NCBI GenBank assembly: GCA_023457875.1
Contig: JAEXBC010000148.1
Location: 1 to 15,823 of the forward strand
Reading direction: 5' to 3'
DNA length: 15,823 nt
Source of the DNA: Bacillota bacterium
GTDB lineage: Bacteria > Bacillota > Clostridia > Lachnospirales > Cellulosilyticaceae
The position numbers were made by a program, and so were the translations under genes. Numbering within the stretch: the stretch's first letter is position 1; every line of letters begins with the position of its first letter. The notes under the pieces are model-generated. The model saw only the letters and a program-made list of their open reading frames with translations, made no database searches and was not told where the DNA came from. Shown here piece after piece: positions 1 to 6,896 of the stretch.

Positions 1-2519
1 AAAAACAATGTTATCCTACCGGTAGTCTCAGGTGGTACCATAAAGTAGTTGTTATACCCCGTGTTATATTCTTGGGAGTATGGGGTAACAATGTCTCCAT
101 CAGCAATAATCTTAGCAATGTCATCAGTGGATGGATCATTATCGTGATCCCACATAACAATTTCAGGAGCTAAAACATCTTCAAGAAGTATAAGTGAATT
201 AGCTTTTAACTTCGCACCCGAAAGTGACTGGGAAGATGGATTAGCTATAGTAGTAATATAGATATTATCGCCGTTTGCATCTTTTGCATCCGTAGGTAAA
301 TCGTTGTCTAGGGTCAAAAGAGCTTCTGTTTTTCCATCAGAATTTGTTGAGGATTCACTAGATATAATTCTAATAGCACTTGGAGATGTTGTGCTAGGTG
401 GAGTAGTTAAGATAGCTAACTCAAAATCACTTTCAGCAACACTTTTCATCTTCTGGTCGAATAAAACCTTAATTTGATTCTTTGCTATTAATTGAGCTTG
501 TTTAATAGTAACTTTTTGGGGATCACCTTGATTTGTATTTTTCTTTTGGGTTTTCCCATTTAGATTGCCCTCGGTTGTGAAAGTATATATCGCCTCATCT
601 TCACTTTCATTTCCGTTAGTGTCTTTGAGCTTTTTGATTAATACCTTGTATTCAGTACTTTCATCTAGTTTATTAATAGGTTGTAATTCAACTTCTGTCT
701 TAGAATCATTAAGTTTAACGTAGAAAGGTATTTTTTCGTTGTTTTCACATTTTGTAAGGATATAGTTATTGGGATTAGTTGCAACTGTTTTATCAAGTTC
801 TTTATCAAAACTTAGTGTAATGCTAGTAAGGCCGTTAACATCCCCACCAGTAAAAGTAGGTCCAGGCTCATATGCAACAACTTCACAAGTAAGTGTCTGG
901 TCGGGTACTTTTATGCCATATCCATCAATTAATTTTTTAGTCACATTATCTTCGGGGTTTACCAAGAAAAGTTTAACCGTTCCCTTTGGTAACAAGTTGT
1001 CGAATGTAAAGGTCACTTCATCTACATAGCCAGTCGTTGTAACTTCTGACACATAGTTTGCAGCATTTTTTACAGAGTGATATAACTTGATGTTTGAACC
1101 CTTAACTGGTTTTGAAAAACCGAGAACAACTTCCTGCCTGTCTGCATACTTAACGTTTACCACTGGTACGGAAGTATCTTTAACGTAATCAAATGTATAA
1201 TCACCCTTAAATACTTTGTATCCTGCATAATCTTGGATTGCAGAAGCTGTAAGGCCAGCAGCATTTGCTGTAACTTTTACAGGTCCTTCAATCATTTTAG
1301 TGCCAAGCTCTAAATTGACAACATTTAGATTTAATTCAGCTCCTTGAATAAAGTATTCATATGTTCCGCTAACAACCTTAAAATTTTCTCTACTTAATGT
1401 TTTTGTAATATTTTCACCTTCATAAACTGGCTCTGAAAAAGTGATTTTTATGTTTCTCTCGCCAGTTGCCTTGACTTCTGTAACAGTAGGGATTATACCA
1501 TCCTGTATTTCTACTTCTACTTCTTTATCTGCATCTAATGTTTTTCCATTAATGGCTCTAACGTTTTTGCTAATTTTAACCTTTGCTTTAGAAGGGTTTT
1601 TCAAACAATCTTGAACTGTACTATCAAAAGTTATAGTGACAGTTTTGTTGTCATTACCTAATTTGCAGCTAGTATCAGTAAGAGCATTTTTAACATCCTT
1701 ATCATTTATAGTTTCGTATTTAATTTCGTAGTTTGCTTGGTTTTGAGCTGAAGCTCTAGTGATTTCTTGGTTGAATGTTATTTGCAATTGTTTAGGGTTT
1801 AATGCTTTAACGGAGTCAATGGCTAAATCAGTGACGACTGGAGCTACTATTAAGCCCAATTTTTCAGCCTTTGCCTTTAAATCAGAATTGTTACCAAGGA
1901 TGTCGGCGATAACTGTTTTTCCACTAGCCTTTTGCGCTGTTAGAGCACCATACATTACCCCAACGGCATCGTCTCTAATTAAATCACCAGTTACCGTTGC
2001 ATCAACCTTACTTCCTTCAGTTTCTGCAAGCTTAGTAACAGATTCTCTGTAATCCGCAACAGAATAACCCATTTGCTTGAGCATGAATGTAGCAAATCTA
2101 TCGGCTGTAACAGTATCCTTAGCACCTACAAAGAATTTACCATCTTTTGTTGAACCGCTTAAAATATTATTTGTTGCTGAATAGGCAACCACATTCTTAG
2201 CGTAATCAGATATACTAGCTGCATCATCAAATTTAGCTAGTGCTTCAGCTACTTGATCAGCTGTTAATGCATTAGCAGCGTCATTGTAACCAAATAGTTT
2301 TGATAAAAAGATTAATGAATCCTGTGTAGTCAATGCATTTTCTAAACCAACTTTTGGGTCGTTAGCGTCTTGTCCGCTATAAAGAGCAAGATCTTTCAAT
2401 GTTGTAGCTTTGTCAGCATTTGCTACTGTAGCTGAATCAGCTGCAAATACAGCAGTCATAGGAGTAAGCATTAATGCTACTGTTAGAACTGCTACGGTTA
2501 ATTTTTTGAGTCTTCTCAT
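1..2519 (-). CDS. S-layer-type exported protein with degenerate SLH-like N-terminus and Ig-like repeats (partial, C-terminus off the left edge)
   Basis: The frame is open from an ATG at 2519 to the window edge, giving 839 visible codons with no stop, so the C-terminus is missing. The start follows a GAGGGGGG ribosome binding site (complement of 2530-2537) with 10 nt spacing. Residues 1-26 are a typical signal peptide: MRRLKKL, then a hydrophobic core, with cleavage likely after VFA. Residues ~38-210 resemble degenerate SLH repeats (a 'FDDAASISDYAKNVV' stretch, then 'FFVGAKDTVTADRFATFMLK'). From ~230 on there are repeated Ig/SbsA-like segments, each with an 'ITFSEPV' or 'LSFDKEL' type strand (e.g. 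'QLQITFNQEI', 'NIKITFSEPV', 'SITLSFDKEL', 'QIKVLFDQKM'). Composition is rich in K, T, N and D, with few Cys. The known role of such proteins is a surface layer bound to cell-wall polymer; anchoring here is inferred. Secretion and the repeat architecture are clear, but the exact family is less certain. Confidence 0.85.
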   Translation of the reverse strand, partial: MRRLKKLTVAVLTVALMLTPMTAVFAADSATVANADKATTLKDLALYSGQDANDPKVGLENALTTQDSLIFLSKLFGYNDAANALTADQVAEALAKFDDAASISDYAKNVVAYSATNNILSGSTKDGKFFVGAKDTVTADRFATFMLKQMGYSVADYRESVTKLAETEGSKVDATVTGDLIRDDAVGVMYGALTAQKASGKTVIADILGNNSDLKAKAEKLGLIVAPVVTDLAIDSVKALNPKQLQITFNQEITRASAQNQANYEIKYETINDKDVKNALTDTSCKLGNDNKTVTITFDSTVQDCLKNPSKAKVKISKNVRAINGKTLDADKEVEVEIQDGIIPTVTEVKATGERNIKITFSEPVYEGENITKTLSRENFKVVSGTYEYFIQGAELNLNVVNLELGTKMIEGPVKVTANAAGLTASAIQDYAGYKVFKGDYTFDYVKDTSVPVVNVKYADRQEVVLGFSKPVKGSNIKLYHSVKNAANYVSEVTTTGYVDEVTFTFDNLLPKGTVKLFLVNPEDNVTKKLIDGYGIKVPDQTLTCEVVAYEPGPTFTGGDVNGLTSITLSFDKELDKTVATNPNNYILTKCENNEKIPFYVKLNDSKTEVELQPINKLDESTEYKVLIKKLKDTNGNESEDEAIYTFTTEGNLNGKTQKKNTNQGDPQKVTIKQAQLIAKNQIKVLFDQKMKSVAESDFELAILTTPPSTTSPSAIRIISSESSTNSDGKTEALLTLDNDLPTDAKDANGDNIYITTIANPSSQSLSGAKLKANSLILLEDVLAPEIVMWDHDNDPSTDDIAKIIADGDIVTPYSQEYNTGYNNYFMVPPETTGRITLF

Positions 2520-2647
2520 GTTTTTAAATCCCCCCTCATTATTTTGTTGAGTATTCGACTTGTTGAAGTTAAAGCTGATTACACTTTCCGCACATATAAT
2601 CTAGTAAAATAAAATTTGTCTGCCTAAAATTACCTATCTTAATTTCA

Positions 2648-2675
2648 ATTATATCATGAGGCTTTTTAAGCGCAA
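2648..2675 (-). promoter_or_regulatory. Candidate promoter for the S-layer gene
   Basis: On the minus strand a perfect TATAAT (complement of 2648-2653) lies 16 bp downstream of TTGCGC (complement of 2670-2675). The -35 element matches the consensus poorly (TTG only). It would give a leader of about 120 nt before the ATG at 2519. This is a pattern match only. Confidence 0.3.
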
Positions 2676-2746
2676 TATGCCCATTTTGGTTGATTGAGTA
2701 TAATTTAGTGAAAAATGTATAGTTTGCAACGCCAAGGAAGGACTCT

Positions 2747-2848
2747 ATGGATATTGAAAAATTCTATCAATATGATAAAATGAGCTATGATATAGATAAA
2801 CCATTTATATCCCTAACTTGTGCCTTTGTTGATTTTATTCCATACTAA
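2747..2848 (+). CDS. Possible small protein, 33 aa, unknown function
   Basis: An ATG at 2747 follows a good purine-rich ribosome binding site, AAGGAAGGA (2734-2742), and opens a 33-codon frame ending in TAA at 2848. The peptide begins MDIEKFYQYDKM and is rich in Asp, Tyr, Phe and Ile, with a weakly hydrophobic C-terminal third. A plus-strand TATAAT lies at 2699-2704. I recognise no family. It could be a genuine small protein, a leader peptide for the cyclase gene 77 bp downstream, the remnant of a longer gene, or chance. The ribosome binding site is the only support beyond the open frame. Confidence 0.3.
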   Translation: MDIEKFYQYDKMSYDIDKPFISLTCAFVDFIPY

Positions 2849-2925
2849 GGACATTATTATAAGAATAAATTAAGTTATTAAATTATTTATCTATTAGCAT
2901 TGTAAGCAACAAAGGAGGATTTTTA

Positions 2926-4068
2926 ATGAGTAAATTTTTTGTGGAACTCAAGAAGGTTGTAGATGACTCTTATGATATAGAAATAGGTTATCATTTATTT
3001 GATACCCTTATTGAGGAGTTAAAAGGAAGTTTGGGGCAGGGTATTAGTCGCTATGCCATTATTACAGACTCGGTAGTTGAAGTCTTATATGGCAAGACAC
3101 TCCTTGACTTAATGGAGAAGGAAGGCTTCAAAGTAGATTTAATTAGCTTTCCAGAAGGAGAAAAATCTAAGGTACGTTCTACGAAGGAAATAATTGAGGA
3201 CGAAATGTTAGCAAGAGGTCATAGAAGAGATAGCTGTATTATTGCCTTAGGTGGAGGGGTAGTAACGGATTTAGCGGGCTTTGTAGCAGGTACCTTTGGA
3301 AGAGGAATCCCTTTTATTAATTACTCCACCACTATTCTTGGCGCAGCAGATGCATCTGTAGGAGGAAAGACAGCAGTAGATACGCCGCTTGCAACTAATT
3401 TAATTGGACTGATTTATCAGCCTAAGAAGGTATACATTGATTTAGCTACTTGGAGCTCTCTTCCTGTTAACCAAGTGAGTAATGGCTTATCTGAAACCAT
3501 TAAGCATGCATGTATGGCGGATAAGGGGTTTTTTGAATTTCTAGAGGAACACATTGAAGAAATGCTAGTGCCCCAAGGTATTGGTAGCGAGCAAAGAGAT
3601 ATTTGCACACACATTGCAGAGAAAAATTGTTCAATTAAGTATGAAGTTGTGAAGAAGGATGAGAGAGAAAGCAACTTAAGGCAGATTCTTAATTTAGGCC
3701 ATACTGTAGGGCGAGCAGTAGAGACCTTAAGTGACTATTCTCTTTTACATGGAGAGGCACTAGCTATCGGCATGGCCATGCAGGTGAAAATTGGTGAGAA
3801 GCTAGGCTATGTGAGTGAAGAAGAAGCCAATCGTGTGATTGCACTCTATGAAAAAGCAAAATTAAGCACCAAGCTTCCCGATTATATTACCACAAGGGCA
3901 TTGGTAGATAAGCTCTACACAGACAAAAAAGTAAAACAAGGAAAGATTCGATTTGTATTCCAAGAAGGAATTGGACAGATCAAACAATATGCAGATGGCA
4001 ATTACTCAGTAGCACTTGAAGAAGACTTTATTTTTGAAACAATACAGGCTATAAGAGATAAGTACTAA
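2926..4068 (+). CDS. aroB: 3-dehydroquinate synthase family sugar phosphate cyclase (AroB-like), with variant active-site residues
   Basis: Family members are NAD- and metal-dependent cyclases; canonical AroB turns DAHP into 3-dehydroquinate in the shikimate pathway. The length (380 aa) is slightly above a usual AroB. Visible motifs are the nucleotide-binding GGG (109-111) with D115, 'GRGIPF' (R126), 'DASVGGKT' (D142, K148), and the metal ligands E190 ('GLSETIK'), H259 ('LNLGHT') and H275 ('LLHGEA'). K193, K239, R252, N256 and the C-terminal 'DKKVKQGKIRF' are also conserved. Two positions that bind substrate in the Aspergillus enzyme differ: the Lys of 'GKN' is T157, and the second His of 'GHTFGH' is R263. 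The start follows an AAAGGAGGA site. No other shikimate gene is in the window and the gene appears monocistronic. It may be a true AroB or a cyclase acting on another sugar phosphate; substrate assignment is uncertain. Confidence 0.85.
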   Translation: MSKFFVELKKVVDDSYDIEIGYHLFDTLIEELKGSLGQGISRYAIITDSVVEVLYGKTLLDLMEKEGFKVDLISFPEGEKSKVRSTKEIIEDEMLARGHRRDSCIIALGGGVVTDLAGFVAGTFGRGIPFINYSTTILGAADASVGGKTAVDTPLATNLIGLIYQPKKVYIDLATWSSLPVNQVSNGLSETIKHACMADKGFFEFLEEHIEEMLVPQGIGSEQRDICTHIAEKNCSIKYEVVKKDERESNLRQILNLGHTVGRAVETLSDYSLLHGEALAIGMAMQVKIGEKLGYVSEEEANRVIALYEKAKLSTKLPDYITTRALVDKLYTDKKVKQGKIRFVFQEGIGQIKQYADGNYSVALEEDFIFETIQAIRDKY

Positions 4069-4119
4069 GTTGAAATAGACAACTAAAGTATAAATAAATA
4101 ATTATTATTTACAGTAAAA

Positions 4120-4175
4120 AGCCACACAGAAAATAAACGTTTTGAGTTTGTTTTAGGTGTGGCTCTTGAAATTTT
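4120..4175 (+). terminator. Long two-part hairpin after the cyclase gene, probable terminator
   Basis: AGCCACAC (4120-4127) pairs with GTGTGGCT (4157-4164). Inside it AAAATAAAC (4130-4138) pairs with GTTTGTTTT (4146-4154), with one T-G wobble, around a 7-nt loop. The two stems are separated by a symmetric AG/AG internal loop. A weak T-rich stretch follows (CTTGAAATTTT). It lies 51 bp after the stop codon at 4068, which fits a transcription terminator, although the U-tract is poor. Confidence 0.6.
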
Positions 4176-4232
4176 ATAAAGTGATGATACTAAGCCAAAT
4201 CTATAACAAGATTAAAAAAATAATAAAAACAA

Positions 4233-4263
4233 TTGACTCTCCCCTTACAGGAGCATATATGGT
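4233..4263 (+). promoter_or_regulatory. MerR-family operator/promoter of the efflux cassette
   Basis: TTGACT (4233-4238) is the -35. The dyad CTCC (4239-4242) / GGAG (4250-4253) lies in the spacer. The -10 is TATGGT (4258-4263) at 19 bp spacing or TATATG (4256-4261) at 17 bp. A -35 box running into CTCCCC...GGAG is typical of promoters controlled by MerR-family drug regulators such as BmrR, which activate over-long spacers by DNA distortion. The third gene downstream encodes such a regulator, so autoregulation of the cassette is likely. A short inverted repeat, ATTAG/CTAAT, lies in the leader near 4267-4280. Confidence 0.7.
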
Positions 4264-4309
4264 TGAATTAGTAACCTAATCATATGGTCTGAAAGGAGAA
4301 GAGATAAGA

Positions 4310-5026
4310 ATGATTATTGAAGTAAGTCATTTGAAAAAGAAGTTTGGCAGCAAAGTAGCTGTCGACGACTTATCTTTTACTGTTCAAAAGGGTGAGGTGT
4401 TTGGCCTCTTAGGACACAATGGAGCAGGAAAGACGACAACGATTAATTGTATTTTAGGATTAAAACGCCATGATGGAGGCAATGCCAAGATCCTTGGAAT
4501 GGAAGCAACTAAGTCAAGAAGGCAATTGTTTGAAAAAGTAGGCGTTCAGCTTCAACAATCTTGCTATCAAGATAAGATTAAGGTGGAGGAATTGTGTGAA
4601 GAAACAGCAGTACTGTATAAAGAACCTGCAGATTATCATGAGCTTCTAGAACAATTTTCATTAAGTCAGTTTAAGGAGCAATATGTATCTAGCTTATCAG
4701 GAGGTGAGAAACAGAAGTTATCGATTCTGTTAGCACTTATCCCACAGCCAGAGGTGGTGTTTTTAGATGAGCTCACTACAGGACTTGATACTTCAGCGAG
4801 AAGAGAAGTGTGGAAACAACTCCTTGTTTTAAAGAAAAGGGGGCTAACGATACTGCTTACATCTCATTATATGGATGAAGTAGAAGCACTTTGCGATAGA
4901 ATTTGCATTATTAAAGAGGGCAGGGAAATTGCAAGTGGTAAGGTAGAAGCGTTAGTTGCAAAAAGTCCCTATGAACGTCTAGAAGAGGCATATCTTTGGT
5001 ATATGGGAGAGGAGGTAGAAGCATGA
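4310..5026 (+). CDS. ABC transporter ATP-binding protein (drug/antibiotic exporter type)
   Basis: A single nucleotide-binding domain of 238 aa that would energise the permease encoded next. Visible motifs are Walker A 'GHNGAGKTT' (35-43), the Q-loop around 'VQLQQS', the ABC signature 'LSGGEKQKL', Walker B 'VVFLDELTTGLD' and the H-loop 'LTSHYMDE'. The Walker B continuation DELTTGLD replaces the common DEPTxGLD; this variant is found in ABC-2 exporter ATPases. The ribosome binding site is AAGGAG near 4294-4298. Its stop overlaps the permease start (ATGA), so translation is probably coupled. The MerR-type promoter at 4233 probably drives the operon. The exported substrate cannot be read from the sequence; a lipophilic drug or peptide is likely given the BmrR-like regulator. 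Confidence 0.93.
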   Translation: MIIEVSHLKKKFGSKVAVDDLSFTVQKGEVFGLLGHNGAGKTTTINCILGLKRHDGGNAKILGMEATKSRRQLFEKVGVQLQQSCYQDKIKVEELCEETAVLYKEPADYHELLEQFSLSQFKEQYVSSLSGGEKQKLSILLALIPQPEVVFLDELTTGLDTSARREVWKQLLVLKKRGLTILLTSHYMDEVEALCDRICIIKEGREIASGKVEALVAKSPYERLEEAYLWYMGEEVEA

Positions 5027-5766
5027 AACGTTTTTTAACCTTATTTAAGATAGAGGGCCGCTTAGCACTTAGAGGGATGGAGGGCATCTTTTTTGGTGTA
5101 TTGATGCCAGTAGGCATTGCTGCTTTAATCGGCATCATTTGTGGAAACAAGCCAGCTTTTGAAGGAGCAAGTTATACTTTTATTGAAGGCTCTTTTGCCG
5201 CATTGATTACTGTAGGAATATGTGCAACTGCTTTTATGGGAATACCACTGGGAATAGCAGATTACAGGGATAAAAAGATATTAAAGCATTATTTTACAAC
5301 ACCAGTAAGTCCAGCCTTGTTATTGTTTATTCAGGTGATGATTGCCATGATTAATGCAGTGATATCCTCTCTTGCAGTATACCTTATGATGAAGATAGGT
5401 TTTGGGTATGAAATGAGGGGCTCTGCTTTAGGATTTATAGGTGCCTATGTACTCGTCATGGGAGCTATGTATAGCATAGGTATGTTGATGGCTAGCTTAT
5501 GTAGAACCGTTAAGCAGGCTAACTTAGTGTGCAACCTTGTATATTTTCCTATGTTTTTATTATCAGGAGCATCAATTCCTTATGAGGTGTTTCCAAAGTC
5601 CTTACAATATGTGGCCAATGTTTTACCGCTGACTCAAGGCATTAAATTATTAAAGGGTTATTCTTTGGGTTTAGAGCAGTCCAATCTTTTGACTCCCATT
5701 GTAATCCTGGTAGGAATAGCTATTATTAGTGTGACGATATCCATTAAACAATTTAGATGGGAATAA
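5023..5766 (+). CDS. ABC-2 type transporter permease
   Basis: An integral membrane protein of 247 aa with about six hydrophobic segments (roughly 22-42, 54-80, 104-128, 137-160, 168-190 and 220-243), as in ABC-2 export permeases. The segment 'FPMFLLSGASIPYEVFPKSLQY' near the fifth helix, followed by 'VLPLTQGIKLLKGY', is typical of the family. I chose the ATG at 5023 because it has a GGAGG (5011-5015) 7 nt upstream and overlaps the ATPase stop as ATGA. An in-frame ATG nine codons earlier lacks this support. It should form the membrane channel with the upstream ATPase, probably as a dimer. Export direction and substrate are inferred from the family and the neighbouring regulator. Confidence 0.92.
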   Translation: MKRFLTLFKIEGRLALRGMEGIFFGVLMPVGIAALIGIICGNKPAFEGASYTFIEGSFAALITVGICATAFMGIPLGIADYRDKKILKHYFTTPVSPALLLFIQVMIAMINAVISSLAVYLMMKIGFGYEMRGSALGFIGAYVLVMGAMYSIGMLMASLCRTVKQANLVCNLVYFPMFLLSGASIPYEVFPKSLQYVANVLPLTQGIKLLKGYSLGLEQSNLLTPIVILVGIAIISVTISIKQFRWE

Positions 5767-5790
5767 AGATGGTACCAAGGGGGTAGTCCA

Positions 5791-6636
5791 ATGAAGGAAA
5801 ATGAGATAGTCACGAAAGTAGAAAGAGCAATTTATAAAATAGGGCTCTTTGCTCAAATGAACCGCATTACGATAAAGACACTACGTCATTATGATGAAAT
5901 GGGTTTATTACATCCAGAACATATTGATGAGTCTAGTGGTTACCGGTATTATACCTCTGAGCAGCTACCGACCCTGCATCAGATCTTGGCACTTAGACAA
6001 ATGGGATTTTCCTTAGAGGAGATTAAAAAGGCTCAAGAAGGAATGTCTGTAGAGGACTTGCTACTAAATAAAAAAGCTGAGCTTATTAAAAAAATTGCCG
6101 AGGAGAATATGAAACTTTCTCAAGTAGAGTTTTATTTAATTCACAAGGGAGCGGATAGAAACTACAATATTATCCTCAAGGAGCTACCAGAGGTTATCGT
6201 GGCATCCATGAGAAGCGTAATCCCTCATTATGATGCGCTAAATAGTGTTATGCCTCTTATGGGGCAAGAGATGGAACGCATAGGGTGTGAACGTGCAATT
6301 CCTGATTACTGCTTTAATATATACCACGATGCAGAATATAGGGAAGAGCAGATTGACGTTGAAATGTGTGAGGCTGTTATAGAGAAAAAAGAAGATTCTC
6401 CCTTGGTTACCTTTAAGACGCTTGAAAGAGTAGAAACGGCAGCCTGCACTTTGCATAAAGGATCCTATGCGGAATTTCCTAAGGCTTACAGAGCTGTTCT
6501 AGCATGGATGGAAGAAAACGATTTTGAAATGGCAGGTTTTCCAAGAGAGTCTTACATTGATGGCATTTGGAATAAGGACTCGGAAGAAGAATGGTTAACT
6601 GAAATTCAGTTTCCAGTTAGGAAAGTAAAAGGATAA
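5791..6636 (+). CDS. MerR-family transcriptional regulator with GyrI-like effector-binding domain (BmrR-like)
   Basis: 281 aa. Residues 15-80 are a MerR winged-helix domain ('YKIGLFAQ', 'TIKTLRHYDEMGLL', 'SGYRYYTSEQ', 'RQMGFSLEEIKK'). A coiled-coil linker (~85-118) leads to a C-terminal GyrI-like/BmrR-type domain (~125-278) that in relatives binds lipophilic cations and ends in a 'TEIQFPVRK' strand. The N-terminus has a 14-residue extension before the usual 'YKIG' start, but AAGGGGG just upstream of 5791 supports this ATG. It is the last gene of the cassette, 24 nt after the permease. By family behaviour it would activate the promoter at 4233 on ligand binding. The glutamate(s) that bind the ligand cannot be assigned by eye. 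Confidence 0.92.
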   Translation: MKENEIVTKVERAIYKIGLFAQMNRITIKTLRHYDEMGLLHPEHIDESSGYRYYTSEQLPTLHQILALRQMGFSLEEIKKAQEGMSVEDLLLNKKAELIKKIAEENMKLSQVEFYLIHKGADRNYNIILKELPEVIVASMRSVIPHYDALNSVMPLMGQEMERIGCERAIPDYCFNIYHDAEYREEQIDVEMCEAVIEKKEDSPLVTFKTLERVETAACTLHKGSYAEFPKAYRAVLAWMEENDFEMAGFPRESYIDGIWNKDSEEEWLTEIQFPVRKVKG

Positions 6637-6676
6637 TTAAAGTATTAATAATGAGCAACTTGGCATTATAATAAAA

Positions 6677-6712
6677 AACAAATAAAAGAATAAATAAAAG
6701 AATAAATAAAAA
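6677..6712 (+). repeat. Three tandem copies of an AT-rich 12-mer
   Basis: The units at 6677-6688, 6689-6700 and 6701-6712 are AACAAATAAAAG, AATAAATAAAAG and AATAAATAAAAA. They lie between the regulator stop and the terminator at 6724. They could arise by slippage; no function is evident. Confidence 0.7.
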
Positions 6713-6723
6713 AACGAATAGAG

Positions 6724-6769
6724 TAAGACAATAATGCGGCATAAATAATGCCCATTATTGTCTTATTTT
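6724..6769 (+). terminator. Rho-independent terminator after the efflux cassette
   Basis: TAAGACAATAATG (6724-6736) and CATTATTGTCTTA (6753-6765) form a perfect 13-bp stem. An inner GGC/GCC extends it above a one-base bulge, and TTTTATTTG follows. It closes the transcript of the regulator gene ending at 6636. The A-rich DNA on its left could also give termination from the minus strand. Confidence 0.85.
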
Positions 6770-6771
6770 AT

Positions 6772-6896
6772 TTGATATAATATGCACAATCTGTACTAAA
6801 ACAGAATATTTTAGAGGTAGAAGGGTAGTACTGTGTACTAACCATGAGTTAATACTTACTCTTTTCGGGTAAGATGATGAAAAGGTGGGGATTAGA
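6772..6896 (+). promoter_or_regulatory. Promoter region and structured leader of the UDP-HexNAc dehydrogenase gene
   Basis: A perfect TATAAT lies at 6776-6781 but has no good -35; TTGATA (6772-6777) with TACTAA (6794-6799) is an alternative weak pair. The leader then contains two small hairpins: TAGTAC/GTACTA (6826-6831 with 6835-6840, 3-nt loop) and CTTACTC/GGGTAAG (6855-6861 with 6867-6873, one wobble). The ribosome binding site AAAGGTGGGG (6881-6890) follows. I could not assign it to a known riboswitch class. Confidence 0.4.

Larger units (their letters stand above)
2520..2925. other. Intergenic region between divergent S-layer and cyclase genes
   Basis: These 406 bp of AT-rich DNA separate two divergent genes. 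They hold the S-layer ribosome binding site (2530-2537), a minus-strand TATAAT (2648-2653), a plus-strand TATAAT (2699-2704) without a convincing -35, and a possible 33-codon ORF at 2747-2848. The cyclase ribosome binding site AAAGGAGGA lies just before 2926. TGTTGA occurs twice close together near 2545-2566. I see no RNA gene or long inverted repeat. Confidence 0.5.

Noticed and set aside
769..1029. 86-codon plus-strand ORF
   Set aside because: It lies entirely antisense to the long S-layer-type frame, has no ribosome binding site that I can see, and its translation looks like no protein family.
1759..2052. 97-codon plus-strand ORF
   Set aside because: Antisense shadow of the S-layer-type gene, whose signal peptide, repeats and ribosome binding site are convincing.
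4996..5022. Earlier ATG for the ABC permease
   Set aside because: It would add nine residues inside the ATPase gene without a ribosome binding site. The ATG at 5023 has GGAGG 7 nt upstream and the coupled ATGA overlap.
6677..6712. Possible CRISPR-like or iteron array
   Set aside because: Only three contiguous, very AT-rich 12-mers with no spacers and no replication or cas genes nearby.
6811..6880. Known riboswitch in the dehydrogenase leader
   Set aside because: AGAGGTAG and the following hairpins recall parts of lysine-type leaders, but the leader is too short and the remaining conserved elements are missing.
6885..6896. GTG start for the UDP-HexNAc dehydrogenase
   Set aside because: The GTG overlaps the ribosome binding site AAAGGTGGGG that serves the ATG at 6897.
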